In this document: in pieces, positions 20,001 to 28,642 of the stretch
Layout: every line of letters begins with the position of its first letter
How positions within the stretch are numbered: position 1 is the first letter of the stretch
Assembly (NCBI RefSeq): GCF_000186865.1
Contig: NW_008705564.1
Coordinates: 652,203 to 716,202, forward strand
Direction of reading: 5' to 3'
DNA: 64,000 nucleotides
From: Aureococcus anophagefferens
Taxonomy: Eukaryota; Sar; Pelagophyceae; Pelagomonadales; Pelagomonadaceae
The notes under the pieces: generated by a model
Databases searched by the model: none
What the model was told of the DNA's origin: nothing
Seen by the model: the letters and a program-made list of their open reading frames with translations, nothing else
Made by a program: the position numbers and the translations under genes

Positions 20001-21053
20001 ATGTTGAAGGTAACGACCGGTTCAATTTCTTGCCACAGCTGCGATACAGCTGCGAGAGCTGAGGGCGACCCGCTCTGCGCACACGCGGCCGCCATGGCCG
20101 CGCTCATCGGCGCCGAGGCCGTAGACAACGCAACAACAGAAGCAACCGTCGAGGCGCACGCCGCCGCGCAGCCGAAGAGCTCCGAGCCGTTCATGCGGGG
20201 CCTCTGGAGTGCGGCCCACCGCATCGTGTCGCCCCGCACGCTGCTCGGCGCCGTGCAGTACGCGTCGCCGGCCTACAGCGACTGCGTGTCCCACTTCGAC
20301 CTGCGGGGCGCGTCGCGGCGCGTCGCCGTGACCATCGACGACGCGCCGTCGGACGCGGCGCTGATGCATCGGACGCTCGACGCGCTGCGAGACGCGGGCG
20401 TGACGGCGACGTTCTTCGTCGTCGCGAACTTCTGCCGCGACGCCGAGCGGCTCGCGACCCTGCGGCGCGCCGTCGCCGAGGGCCACGAGCTCGGCAACCA
20501 CATGTGCGACGACGCGAGCAGCCAGAGCATGAGCGAATCCGAATTCCGGGGCGCGCTCGCGCTCTGCGACGAGCTCATCGCGTCGCTCGACGCGTCCTGG
20601 CGGTCGCGGCCCTTCCGCTGGTTCCGGCCGCCCCAGGGCTACATGGCGAGCCACATGAAGCGCGCCCTCGCGGAGTTCGGCTACTCGTGCGCGCTCGCCG
20701 ACGTATTTCCCCTGGACACGGAGGTGCGGAGCGTGGACTGGCTCGTGGACTTCGTGGCGTCGAAGACGCAGCCGGGATCCATCATCCTCCTGCACGCGCC
20801 GGACGTGCGCGAGACGGACCGGGGCAAGAAGCACGAGCGGCAGAACAACGCGGACGTCTTCCCGAAGCTGTTCCCGCGGCTCCGGGAGTCCTTCGAGCTC
20901 GGGTCCCTCTCGGACCTCGCCGCGGAGCACGAGTCCATCCTCGAGGCGGAGCTATCCGCGGCCGCGTCCGCCGGAAACGAGAGTCTCGACGCGCCCGCGG
21001 CGCCGCGGAGCACCTTCGCGAGCTGGTTCTCCGCGCCGGCGCCGGCGTCATGA
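20001..21053 (+). CDS. Polysaccharide deacetylase (NodB-homology, CE4)
   Basis: CE4-type deacetylase that removes acetyl groups from chitin-like or other amino-sugar polymers. The NodB core runs over about residues 105-290. Motif 1 is VAVTIDDAPSDA, with the catalytic-base and metal Asp pair. Motif 2 is EGHELGNHMCDD, with the metal-binding H-x3-H. Then come RWFRPPQGYM and the late PGSIILLHAPD histidine. Metal dependence and N-deacetylation are known for the family; the true substrate here is unknown. I used the ATG at 20001. The ATG at 20094 (MAALIGAEAV) is an alternative, and an upstream frame overlaps the preceding gene. No clear signal peptide is visible, which is unusual for CE4 enzymes acting on cell walls. 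Confidence 0.8.
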   Translation: MLKVTTGSISCHSCDTAARAEGDPLCAHAAAMAALIGAEAVDNATTEATVEAHAAAQPKSSEPFMRGLWSAAHRIVSPRTLLGAVQYASPAYSDCVSHFDLRGASRRVAVTIDDAPSDAALMHRTLDALRDAGVTATFFVVANFCRDAERLATLRRAVAEGHELGNHMCDDASSQSMSESEFRGALALCDELIASLDASWRSRPFRWFRPPQGYMASHMKRALAEFGYSCALADVFPLDTEVRSVDWLVDFVASKTQPGSIILLHAPDVRETDRGKKHERQNNADVFPKLFPRLRESFELGSLSDLAAEHESILEAELSAAASAGNESLDAPAAPRSTFASWFSAPAPAS

Positions 21054-21217
21054 CGCGGGGGCGTGTGTAAACTCTTTGCTGAGAACACCCGACGTTCATG
21101 TCGGGGCTTCTCTTCATCGTCGTCGAGCGCGAACCGACCGCCGTTGAAGTTTCCACGTGCACACATTGCAATGCCAACCGATGGGGGCTGCCTCGATCGT
21201 TGCGTGAGGTCGCGACG

Positions 21218-22508
21218 ATGAGCGGGACGCCGAAGCAGCGGTCGGCGAACGTCGAGTCGCTGTCGCGGTCGCAGCGGGCGAGCGCCGCGCCGCGGAGCCT
21301 CGGGCGCACGTCCATGAACGTGCGCGTGAGCCGCAAGGACTCGCGCGAGTACTTGAGGCTGCACCAGCTCGAGCCCTACTTCGAGGACGCGGCGCGGCAG
21401 GCGCTGGTCCAGGGCGACCGGCCCGCGGAGCGGCTGCGGGCCTACTTCCGGCGCGTCCTCGCCATGCGCCAGGTCGTCGGCCGCGAGTACGCGTACGTGT
21501 CCGCGACGGCGTGGAATAGACGGTCCTTCGTCGTCGTCTTCCGCGAGGCCATCCAGAACCTGCTGGGCGAGCACCTGACCGTGGGCGACTTCCACCAGCT
21601 CCTGCAGCTCGTCTGCCCGGACTTCCCCCGGGCGACGCTCGACGCGATCGTCCACGTGCTGCCGCGCGCGCTGATCAACGACGGCCTCGCGAGCTGCGCG
21701 ACGCTGGCCACGGCCTTCGAGGTCCACTGGTTCCACGCGAAATTCCTCGGCGCCCTGGACCCCTTCTTCCGACGCCTCGTGACCATCGACCCGGTGACGC
21801 GGAGCTCCGTCGCGCTGCCGGCGCCCGCGCCCGCGCCGGGCGACCGCACGGCGCCGTCGACGCCTGTGTGGAAATCAAATCTTCAACCCGAATTCAATGT
21901 GAGCGTATGCGAATGTTTTGACACAAGAACTTTCACTGTGCTTCGAGAACTCGATGAGAGAAAACGATCCGTCCAAAAATCAGCCGAATCGACTTCGATT
22001 TGACCGAGCTAGAGAATTCTGAAGTTTGGTCAGGACCACCCAAACCAGTGGTTGAATTCGGCACAGGTCGACGCCGTCGTCCGCGCTGCCCGTCGGCGAC
22101 CTCGCCGCGGCCGTGACCTACCTCAACGCGTCCAAGGCGAGCCACCAGGCCCACCCGGCGGCCATCTCCTGGGCCGTCGTCGAGCGGAGCCTCGCGGCCG
22201 CGGGCTTCTCGTCCGCCGTGTCCTTCCGGCGCTTGTGCCAGTGCCTCATCCAGTCCGAGAGCCTCGCCGCGCGGCTCCACGCGCGGCCCAGGGCGAAGCA
22301 GGCGCCCGACGACCACATCTGCGCCCTCGTCGAGGGCCGGGCGACGCGGCGGTCGAACGGCGACGGCGACAAGAAGAAGGCGGACGTCGACGACGCCAAG
22401 GCGGACGACCGCGCTTTGAGCCCGCCCACGAAGCCCGCGCAGAAGCGGGGCAAGACCGCGCGCAAGAAACCCGCGCCCGCCGCGACAAACGACGACGCGG
22501 CCCCCTAA
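21218..22508 (+). CDS. CSTPP1/C11orf49-like protein (one introner intron)
   Basis: The N-terminal 200 residues follow the pattern of the animal C11orf49 (CSTPP1) family, a regulator of the tubulin polyglutamylase complex at centriolar satellites. Matching segments are YLRLHQLEPYFEDAARQAL, EYAYVSATAWNRRSFVVVFR, DFHQLLQLVCPDFP and FEVHWFHAKFL. The family match is by eye. Exon 1 runs 21218-21855. A family B introner intron covers 21856-22066, and exon 2 (22067-22508) continues APSTPSSALPVGDLAAAV in frame. The second exon adds AISWAVVERSLAAAGFSSAV and a Lys/Ala-rich tail. The stop at 22506 lies one base from the stop of the convergent RING-MYND gene. An in-frame ATG exists upstream at 21098, but the residues before 21218 look non-coding. 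Confidence 0.7.
21864..22066 (-). mobile_element. Introner element, family B, copy 2 (intron in CSTPP1-like gene)
   Basis: 203 bp between perfect 8-bp duplicates GTCGACGC (21856-21863 and 22067-22074). Ends are CTGTGTGGAAATCAA and GTTGAATTCGGCACAG. Its core is reversed relative to the gene (TCCGTCCAAAAATCAGCC), so an inverted insertion still splices. Confidence 0.95.
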
Positions 22509-22509
22509 T

Positions 22510-24051
22510 TTAACTCGTACCAGATCCCACCGGCACGGTGCCGCACATGCGCTTGTGGTTGCCGACGAGGCTCCAGTCCAGGCGCTGGCACTCCTTGGAG
22601 CAGTAGGCCGCGTCCTTGCAGCGCGCGCACCGGAGGAACTTGTGGTCGTCACTCTCGAGGGTATCGCACTGCTTCAACTGGCACTTGCGCTTCCCCGCGA
22701 CGCGTTGCTGGACGTGGACGGTCCGGAGCGGGTTGAGCTCTTGTAGGACCTTCATGTGGTCGCGTTCCGACTCGCAGCTCGCGAGCCGCGTCTGCATGGT
22801 GACCATGCTCACGTTCTGGCGGCCGAGCGTGAGCGCGTCGGCGACGGTGACGCGCGCCGTGATCGTCACGTCGCCCTCCGATACGTCGAAGCGGATGCAT
22901 TCGCGCGTCGCGGCGTCGGGCCGCTCGTCTTTCACGCGCCGCATCTCCACGGCGAGCACGCTGGCGTGCAAGATCGCCGCCTTGTAATCCAGGAGCACGG
23001 GCGCGCCGCCGTGGATGTCCTCGTGGAGCTCCGCGTCGCGGTGGACCGCTTCGATGGGCGCGCGGCACTCCGGGCACTCGCCGAGCTTCGCCGCGCAGGC
23101 CGCGCAGCAGCCCGCGTGGCCGCAGGGCACCAGCCGCGCCATGTCCGAGTGCGGCAGGCTGTCGCAGCACACGACGCAGGCGACCATGGGGTCGTGCGCG
23201 CGGACGTCCGTGACGCGGACCTGCGCGAGTTTTACGGCCAAGTAGTCGCCGTCGACGCGCGCGGACGTCACGGTGAAGCCCGTGCGGGCGACGACGCCCG
23301 CGAAATCGAAGGCCATGCTTTCGACGTCGCTGAGACCGTCCATGCGCCCGAGCAAGTAGTCGCGGCCCTCGCGCGGCGACGCGAGCTTCTCGCCCTTGTC
23401 CACGAGCGCCGCGTGCGCCAGCGACTCGCGCCAGTGCAGCGCCACGGCGGCGGCATACGCCGTCTTGCCGAAGACCGCCGCGTCGTCCCGCGCCGCGCAG
23501 AGGGACCCCAGGGCCGTGACCTCGCCGTCGTCCGCGCCGCCCGTCAGGAACGCGAAGAAATGGACGCACGCGTCGCCGCACGCGCGCCAGGCCTCGTCGT
23601 CTCCGAGCGCCTTCCGGGCGTCGACCTGGACGCACGCGTCGCCGCACGCGCGCCAGGCCTCGTCGTCTCCGAGCGCCTTCCGGGCGTCGACCTCGACCCA
23701 GCGCACCAATGCTAAGAAGAGGGAGAAGCGCGCCATGGGCTCGAGCGCCGCGAGCCGGCGCTGGCCGTCGGCGTAGAGGGCGGACGCCAGGGCCTTGTCG
23801 GCTCCACGACAGCACGTTGTGACGAGCGGCGCGCAGGATCGCTTCGCGAAGAACTCGGTCAGGGAGGCACCCTCGAGGCTTAGCAGCGCCGCGAGCGCGT
23901 TCGCCGCGTCGTGCGCCATGCCAACCGCGGGACTCGCAGCCTCCATCGGGCTGCCCTTGATGCCAACCGCGGGACTCATAGCCTCCATCGGGCTGCTTGA
24001 AGCCAGAATCTGATGAAAGCCCGGCGGCGTGGATACAATTGTATGTTGCAT
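22510..24051 (-). CDS. RING and MYND zinc-finger protein
   Basis: A minus-strand protein with a RING finger in the middle (CVVCCDSLPHSDMARLVPCG ... CCAACAAKLGECPECRAPI) and a C-terminal MYND finger (CDTLESDDHKFLRCARCKDA followed by YCSKECQRLDW and HKRMC). RING suggests E3 ubiquitin ligase activity; MYND suggests peptide binding. The N-terminal third is helical with no named domain. The first ATG in frame is at 24051 (MQHTIVSTPPGFHQ). Two tandem duplications are in frame: 42 bp (SPMEA-SPAVG, 23911-23994) and 66 bp (VDARKALGDDEAWRACGDAC, around 23626-23691). The second may act as an intron. The gene ends tail to tail with the CSTPP1-like gene. Confidence 0.8.
   Translation of the reverse strand: MQHTIVSTPPGFHQILASSSPMEAMSPAVGIKGSPMEAASPAVGMAHDAANALAALLSLEGASLTEFFAKRSCAPLVTTCCRGADKALASALYADGQRRLAALEPMARFSLFLALVRWVEVDARKALGDDEAWRACGDACVQVDARKALGDDEAWRACGDACVHFFAFLTGGADDGEVTALGSLCAARDDAAVFGKTAYAAAVALHWRESLAHAALVDKGEKLASPREGRDYLLGRMDGLSDVESMAFDFAGVVARTGFTVTSARVDGDYLAVKLAQVRVTDVRAHDPMVACVVCCDSLPHSDMARLVPCGHAGCCAACAAKLGECPECRAPIEAVHRDAELHEDIHGGAPVLLDYKAAILHASVLAVEMRRVKDERPDAATRECIRFDVSEGDVTITARVTVADALTLGRQNVSMVTMQTRLASCESERDHMKVLQELNPLRTVHVQQRVAGKRKCQLKQCDTLESDDHKFLRCARCKDAAYCSKECQRLDWSLVGNHKRMCGTVPVGSGTS
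23626..23691 (-). repeat. 66-bp tandem exon duplication that forms a potential GT-AG intron
   Basis: On the minus strand the repeated unit starts GTCGACGCCCGGAAG and ends GCGTGCGTCCAG, and the next copy follows at once. The first copy is therefore bounded by GAG/GTCGAC and CAG/GTCGAC, so it can be spliced out exactly. Because 66 is divisible by three, both spliced and retained forms stay in frame. Confidence 0.6.
23911..23994 (-). repeat. Two 42-bp tandem repeats near the RING-MYND start
   Basis: These encode SPMEAMSPAVGIKG and then SPMEAASPAVGMAH. Sequence identity between the copies is high. They lie close to the likely start, so they may be leader rather than mature protein. Confidence 0.8.
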
Positions 24052-24249
24052 TAATTGTTGAAGGGGACGCGCGCCCGACTGGCGCCCGTCCGGGGAGTAC
24101 ACGCCAAGTTACTCGTCGTTCGCTTTCGATTTTTTACGTCGACCGGGCGGGGTTTTCGGGCCCCGCGGTCCGGGACGCGCGCGTCGAAGGGCGCCGGACT
24201 GGGGGGGGGGCGGGCGGGGGTGTCACGCCCCGCGATCCGGTCCCCCGGC

Positions 24250-25248
24250 TCACTCGAGCTCGGCCGTCGACGGCGCCCAGAGCTTGATCGTCGAGTCGCC
24301 GGAGCCGGAGAGGACCTTGTCGCCCATCTGGAGGATCGTCCAGACGGCCTGCGAGTGGCCCGCGTAGGTCTGCTCGAGCTCGCCCGTCTCGTAGTCCCAC
24401 ATCTTGATGGTCTTGTCCTCGCAGGCGCTCAGCAGCTTGCCCTCCTGGTACTTGACGAGGCAGCGGTAGGGCGGCCGCTGGTTCCACTTCATCTTCAGGT
24501 GGTCCGCGACCTGGAGCGTGAAGAGGCACTCGCCCGTCCAGATGTTCCAGATCTTGCACATGCCGTCGTGGCCCGCCGACGCGAAGCGGTCCTTGTCGAG
24601 GAGGAGGCAGTACCAGACCCAGATCTTGTGGCCGTCCTCGTGCTCCTCGGGCTCCCACGACTCGTTGCCGTACGTCCGGAGCACCGTGCCGTCCTCGAAG
24701 TTCCAGAGCTTCAGGCTCCAGTCCGCCGACGCGGAGATGAAGGTGTTGTCGTCGATGATCTCGATGCCGTAGATGCCCTGCGTGTGCTTGATCATGTAGC
24801 GCTCGCACTCCTCCTTGCCGACGGTCCAGTGGCGGATCGTGCGGTCGCAGGACCCGCAGAGGAAGCTCTTCTTGTCCGGGAAGAGCGTGATGCACATGAC
24901 CCAGGAGTCGTGGCCCTCGTACTCGAACTTGACCTCGCCCGTCTTCAGGTCCCAGTGCTTGATGAGGTTCTTGACGCCGCCGGAGAGCAGGTTGTCCTCG
25001 TCGATGAGGCAGAGGCACATGACGCCGCCCTTGCCGTGGTCGTGGTTCTTGTGCGGGCCGTCCTGGCCGTGGTCCAGCACCATGGGGTCCTGCGCGCCCG
25101 TCTCCAGGTCCCAGAACTTGATGAGGCCGTCGTCGCCGCCGGAGGCGTACTTCGTCTCCGTGATCTTGCAGAGGAAGCGCACGCGCTTCCAGTGCGCCGC
25201 CTCGATCGTGCGCTCGCAGTCGAGGATCGGCGCCGCGAAGGACGCCAT
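24250..25248 (-). CDS. WD40-repeat protein
   Basis: A 332-residue protein, MASFAAPILDCERTIEAAHW, made almost entirely of WD40 repeats. Seven blades end in FWDLETG, HWDLKTG, HWTVGKE, LWNFEDG, IWNIWTG, MWDYETG and LWAPST. It should form a single beta-propeller used as a protein-interaction platform. No extra domain, signal or membrane segment is present, so the complex it serves cannot be named. The ATG at 25248 starts the first repeat cleanly; upstream in-frame residues look non-coding. The start lies 136 bp from the divergent F-box-like gene, so a shared promoter region is likely. Downstream is a poly-G stretch (about 24200-24220). Confidence 0.85.
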   Translation of the reverse strand: MASFAAPILDCERTIEAAHWKRVRFLCKITETKYASGGDDGLIKFWDLETGAQDPMVLDHGQDGPHKNHDHGKGGVMCLCLIDEDNLLSGGVKNLIKHWDLKTGEVKFEYEGHDSWVMCITLFPDKKSFLCGSCDRTIRHWTVGKEECERYMIKHTQGIYGIEIIDDNTFISASADWSLKLWNFEDGTVLRTYGNESWEPEEHEDGHKIWVWYCLLLDKDRFASAGHDGMCKIWNIWTGECLFTLQVADHLKMKWNQRPPYRCLVKYQEGKLLSACEDKTIKMWDYETGELEQTYAGHSQAVWTILQMGDKVLSGSGDSTIKLWAPSTAELE

Positions 25249-25384
25249 GGCACCGGGCGCGGACCGCGACGCTGGCGCGCGAGGCGGCGGCAGTCCACTC
25301 GAGCACGCCTTTCTTTCCGATATTTGGGACGCGCTAATTGAATTGTGCAAGGGGCCGGAGTTTCGCCACCCGGAGTTTGGAACG

Positions 25385-26668
25385 ATGGCGGACGCTGCCC
25401 CCTCGCGCGCGTCGACCCAGACCGCCCCGCGCCTGCGGCGGGACCAGGCGTCGAAGCACGCCCACGTGCGGCACCGGGCGAACCTCGAGGTCGGCCTCGG
25501 GCGCATGCTCGCCGTCGCGGAGATGCAGCTGCGCGCGACGGCGGCGACGAACGACGACCTCGGCGACGCCCTCGCCGAGGACCGGCGGCGGCTCCTGGAC
25601 GCGGCCCTGTGCGCCCTCGCCGAGGCGCGGGCCCTCGGCGAGCCGTCGGAGGCGGCGAAGCGGCGGCGGCGGGGCGCGGCGCCGCCGTGGTTCCAGGGCG
25701 ACGTGCTCCGGCTCGCGCTGTCCTTCGCCGCGCGCGACGGCGCGGCTTTAGGCGCCATCGCCGCCGTGTCCAAGGCCGCGGCGGCGGCGTCCGCCGGCGC
25801 CTGGGCGGACCTCGTGCGCCGCGAGGCGCCGAGCGTCCACGCGGTGCTGGGGAGCGCGCCCGCGCGGCGGCTCCGCCGCGTCTACTTCAAGAACCTGCGC
25901 TACGGCCCCGCGACGCCGCCGCGGCCGCGGCGGGTCCACGGCTGCGTCGAGTTCATCGTCGACGGCGTCGTCCGCGCGTCGTCCGTGGCGGCCTTCGGCG
26001 ACGCGGGCTCGCGGGGCTGCTCCGTGCACGTCTTCGCGCCGCCCGTGCCCTTCAAGACCAAGGCGGACCGCGTCGGCGGCAACGTCACCTACGACGGCTT
26101 CCACCAGCCCGTCGTCATCCAGGACTTCGAGGTCCGCGCGCTCGCCGTCGCGGACCGCTACGCGTGCTCCTGGACGGGCCACAGCGACGAGCGGCGCGAG
26201 TGGCAGCAGATCCACGCCGTCGACGACCGCGACGAGCCGCGTCCTTGCGATTGTTTCGAGAGCCTTCGACCGGGGAAACGGCGAAAAATTGTAGGCGACG
26301 AGCCCTACTTCGACTCCATGCTCGCCGTGCTCGAGACGCGCGTGCCCGTCGACAAGGACTGCTCCGTCTGCGCCATCTACCGGTCGCTGTGCGACACGCG
26401 CGGGGAGAAGCGGCGGAGCGACCTGACGACGGTGTTCCTCATGCGCAAGGACCGGACGCAGGAGGACGCGCACGTCTTCGAGCTCCACGCGGCGCTGCTC
26501 GCGCGGACGTCCTGGGACTACAGCGACGAGACGGGCGGCCTCTTCTCCTACGGGGACCCCGACCCGAAGGACGCGGACGCGTACGCGGACGCGTTCTGGC
26601 GGGAGTCGTGGCGGCCGAACGCGCGCGGGGACCCCGCGCTCCCCTGGAAGCGTATCGACGGCTGGTAA
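25385..26668 (+). CDS. Hypothetical protein with F-box-like segment
   Basis: About 428 residues starting MADAAPSRASTQTAPRLRRD. Residues about 99-150 (WFQGDVLRLALSFAARDGAA ... AWADLVRREAPSVHAVLG) resemble the helical F-box arrangement that links substrates to SCF ubiquitin ligases, but the match is weak. The C-terminal region is conserved-looking beta-rich sequence (CVEFIVDGVVRASSV; YRSLCDTRGEKRRSDL; DYSDETGGLFSYGDPD) found in algal F-box-like proteins, by my judgement. A 66-bp segment at 26229-26294 flanked by a 10-bp direct repeat is probably a GC-AG intron; it is in frame either way. The gene converges on the next gene with 7 bp between stops. Confidence 0.5.
   Translation: MADAAPSRASTQTAPRLRRDQASKHAHVRHRANLEVGLGRMLAVAEMQLRATAATNDDLGDALAEDRRRLLDAALCALAEARALGEPSEAAKRRRRGAAPPWFQGDVLRLALSFAARDGAALGAIAAVSKAAAAASAGAWADLVRREAPSVHAVLGSAPARRLRRVYFKNLRYGPATPPRPRRVHGCVEFIVDGVVRASSVAAFGDAGSRGCSVHVFAPPVPFKTKADRVGGNVTYDGFHQPVVIQDFEVRALAVADRYACSWTGHSDERREWQQIHAVDDRDEPRPCDCFESLRPGKRRKIVGDEPYFDSMLAVLETRVPVDKDCSVCAIYRSLCDTRGEKRRSDLTTVFLMRKDRTQEDAHVFELHAALLARTSWDYSDETGGLFSYGDPDPKDADAYADAFWRESWRPNARGDPALPWKRIDGW
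26229..26294 (+). other. Probable 66-bp GC-AG intron flanked by a 10-bp direct repeat
   Basis: GCGACGAGCC occurs at 26229-26238 and again at 26295-26304. The segment between is AT-richer than its surroundings and ends AAAAATTGTAG. The arrangement (donor in the upstream duplicate, acceptor in the insert) copies the introner design at one third of the size. Removing it joins AVDDR to DEPYFDSML. Confidence 0.55.
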
Positions 26669-26675
26669 GTGTCAA

Positions 26676-27392
26676 TTAGCGGACGGCGCCGTCGTCGCGC
26701 GGGTGGACGCGGAGCGTCTCGAGGGACTCGCGGAGGGAGTGGATGCGGCCGACGTCGCTCCGCGCGCGGCGGCCGCGCGGCGGCGCCTCGACGGGCGCGC
26801 TCGTCCAGCGGCCGGCGAGCCCGCCGTCGTCGGCCTGGCCGTCCTCGAGGGCCCGCTCGAGGAAGCGCACGCGGCGCCGCAGGTGCTCGAGCTCGTCGTC
26901 GCGCGCGTCGCGGTCGTCCTTGGCCTCGGCGAGGGACGCCTCCAGCTCGCGGACGCGCCGCGCGCCCCGCGCGAGCTCGCGCTCCTGCGCCGCGTTCCGG
27001 CGCTTCGCCTCGTCGAGGGCGCGGGTCGCCGCCTCCAGGGTCTCGACGAGCGCCTCGCGCGGCGCGAACTCGCACGACGGCGCGTGCCGTCGCGCCGCCG
27101 CGGAGTCGCCGGTCCAGGGGCAGCCGTGGATCGCGTAGGCGCAGTGGCACTCCAGGTCCTCGATGAGGCCGACGATGGCCCGCGGCGCGCGCACGACCTC
27201 CTCGGCCACGAGCTCCGCGGCGCAGACGGGGCACCGGTTCCCGTGGCACATCCACTCCACGAGCTCCTCCTCGCAGAACAGGTGCTCGCAGGCCGTCTGC
27301 ACGGGGGCCTCGAGCACGCCGTGGCAGATGGAGCAGAGCAGGTGCCGGCTCACGTTGTTGCCGTCCACGAAGCAGCTCAGCTCCCGGCCCAT
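26676..27392 (-). CDS. RING-finger protein with TRAF-like zinc finger and coiled coil
   Basis: A 238-residue protein, MGRELSCFVDGNNVSRHLLC. The N-terminal RING runs CSICHGVLEAPVQTACEHLF, CEEELVEWMCHGNRCPVC. A TRAF-type zinc-finger-like stretch follows (LIEDLECHCAYAIHGCPWTG ... HAPSCEFAPREAL). Residues about 120-195 form a charged coiled coil (LARGARRVRELEASLAEAKD). The tail ends RIHSLRESLETLRVHPRDDG. It is a likely E3 ubiquitin ligase of unknown target. Its start is 144 bp from the divergent RING-SPRY gene, which has a similar RING plus TRAF finger arrangement, so the two could be diverged relatives that share a promoter region. Confidence 0.8.
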   Translation of the reverse strand: MGRELSCFVDGNNVSRHLLCSICHGVLEAPVQTACEHLFCEEELVEWMCHGNRCPVCAAELVAEEVVRAPRAIVGLIEDLECHCAYAIHGCPWTGDSAAARRHAPSCEFAPREALVETLEAATRALDEAKRRNAAQERELARGARRVRELEASLAEAKDDRDARDDELEHLRRRVRFLERALEDGQADDGGLAGRWTSAPVEAPPRGRRARSDVGRIHSLRESLETLRVHPRDDGAVR

Positions 27393-27467
27393 GGCGGCTG
27401 CCCCGCTGTGCTTTGGACTTGCACTTCACGTTGAAATGTCGTTGCAGAGGGTGGGTTTTGCGTGACG

Positions 27468-27526
27468 AGCTCGGCCGGCTCCTGGCAACCGCGTCGACGT
27501 AGCTCGGCCGGCTCCTGGCAACCGCG
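27468..27526 (+). repeat. 26-bp direct repeat in the leader of the RING-SPRY gene
   Basis: AGCTCGGCCGGCTCCTGGCA plus ACCGCG is present at 27468-27493 and 27501-27526, 33 bp apart. It sits just before the ATG at 27537, probably in the 5' leader. Confidence 0.85.
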
Positions 27527-27536
27527 CCGCGACACG

Positions 27537-28628
27537 ATGACGACGCGCCCGGCGTCGGAGGTGTCCCGCGAGTACGACTGCGCCATCTGCCTGTCGACGC
27601 CCGAGGGCCAGGTCCACCAGTGCCGCAACGGCCACCTCTTCTGCGCCGAGTGTTTGACGGAGCACCGGAACAAGCACCGGGGCACGCAGTGTCCGACGTG
27701 CCGCGTCGCGCTCCCGAGCGAGCCCATCCGGAACCTCGTGGCGGAGAACGCGATCGCGCGGCGGCCGACGGTCTGCGCCTTCTGCAACCTGAACACGACC
27801 GTCGGCGAGCTGCGCGCGCACGTCGGCCGGTGCCCGAAGCGGAAGGTGCCCTGCGTCGCCGCGGGCGACGGCTGCATGTGGAACGGCCTCGTCGTCGGCG
27901 AGCGCGCGGCCCACGAGAAGGCCTGCACCTTCGCCATCTGCCGCAAGATGCTCGAGCCGCTGAAGTGCGAGCTCGCGGAGTCGAAGCGCGAGTGCGCGGC
28001 GCTCCGGTCGCGGCTCGAGGTGCCGCTGGCGTCCATCTACCCCGGCGGCGCCATCCGCGTCACCGGCGACGGCCTCTGGCGCATGTACAGCGACGAGGAG
28101 ACCTTCGCGACGGCGGGCTGGCCGTCCCTCGCGTTGAAGGGCGGCAAGTGGTACTACGAGGTGACGATCCTCGAGGACTGCGAGTACCCCCAGTTCGGCT
28201 GGGCGCGCCAGGGCTTCGCCGCGGGCGCGGGCGACGGCTGCGGCGACGACGAGCGCTCCTACGCCTGCGACGGCCACCGCTGCAAGCTCTGGCACGCGTC
28301 CGAGTTCCAGGACTGGCTCGAGGACGAGGACGCCAAGTGGGAGCCGGGCGACGTCGTCGGCTGCCTGCTGGACCTGGACCAGGGCCAGATCCACTTCTCG
28401 GTCAACGGCGACTACGACGAGGACGAGCCCGCGTTCGTCGACGTGCCCGTCCTGAGCGGCTACTTCCCGTGCCTGACGATGAAGGGCGGCCTCGTCAAGG
28501 TCAACTTCGGCGCCCGCGACTTCGCCCGATTCAAGCCCCACGGCGACGACGGGCCCGAGGTCCAGGGGCCGCCCGACGGGTACAACGCCGTCGCCCACCA
28601 CGACATGTACGAATACGACCTCGCATAA
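27537..28628 (+). CDS. RING/TRAF-finger protein with C-terminal SPRY domain
   Basis: A 363-residue protein, MTTRPASEVSREYDCAICLS. RING: CAICLSTPEGQVHQCRNGHL, FCAECLTEHRNKHRG, CPTC. A TRAF-type zinc finger follows (CAFCNLNTTVGELRAHVGRC, CMWNGLVVGERAAHEKAC). From about residue 165 a SPRY domain is clear: GGKWYYEVTILEDCEYPQFG, the GDVVGCLLDLDQGQIHFSVN core and YFPCLTMKGGLVKVNFG. This is a ubiquitin ligase layout in which SPRY selects the substrate. I chose the ATG at 27537 over an in-frame upstream start at 27462 that would translate a tandem repeat. The stop is 15 bp from that of the convergent ARB2-like gene. Confidence 0.85.
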   Translation: MTTRPASEVSREYDCAICLSTPEGQVHQCRNGHLFCAECLTEHRNKHRGTQCPTCRVALPSEPIRNLVAENAIARRPTVCAFCNLNTTVGELRAHVGRCPKRKVPCVAAGDGCMWNGLVVGERAAHEKACTFAICRKMLEPLKCELAESKRECAALRSRLEVPLASIYPGGAIRVTGDGLWRMYSDEETFATAGWPSLALKGGKWYYEVTILEDCEYPQFGWARQGFAAGAGDGCGDDERSYACDGHRCKLWHASEFQDWLEDEDAKWEPGDVVGCLLDLDQGQIHFSVNGDYDEDEPAFVDVPVLSGYFPCLTMKGGLVKVNFGARDFARFKPHGDDGPEVQGPPDGYNAVAHHDMYEYDLA

Positions 28629-28642
28629 GAGCTCATCGTGGT

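Noticed and set aside
24250..25773. N-terminal extension of the WD40 frame to 25773
   Set aside because: It overlaps the divergent F-box-like gene antisense and contains no WD40 pattern; the ATG at 25248 fits the first repeat.
27426..28640. Continuation of the ARB2-like exon 2 frame to 27426
   Set aside because: It runs antisense through the clear RING-SPRY gene and loses all family features after about 28900.
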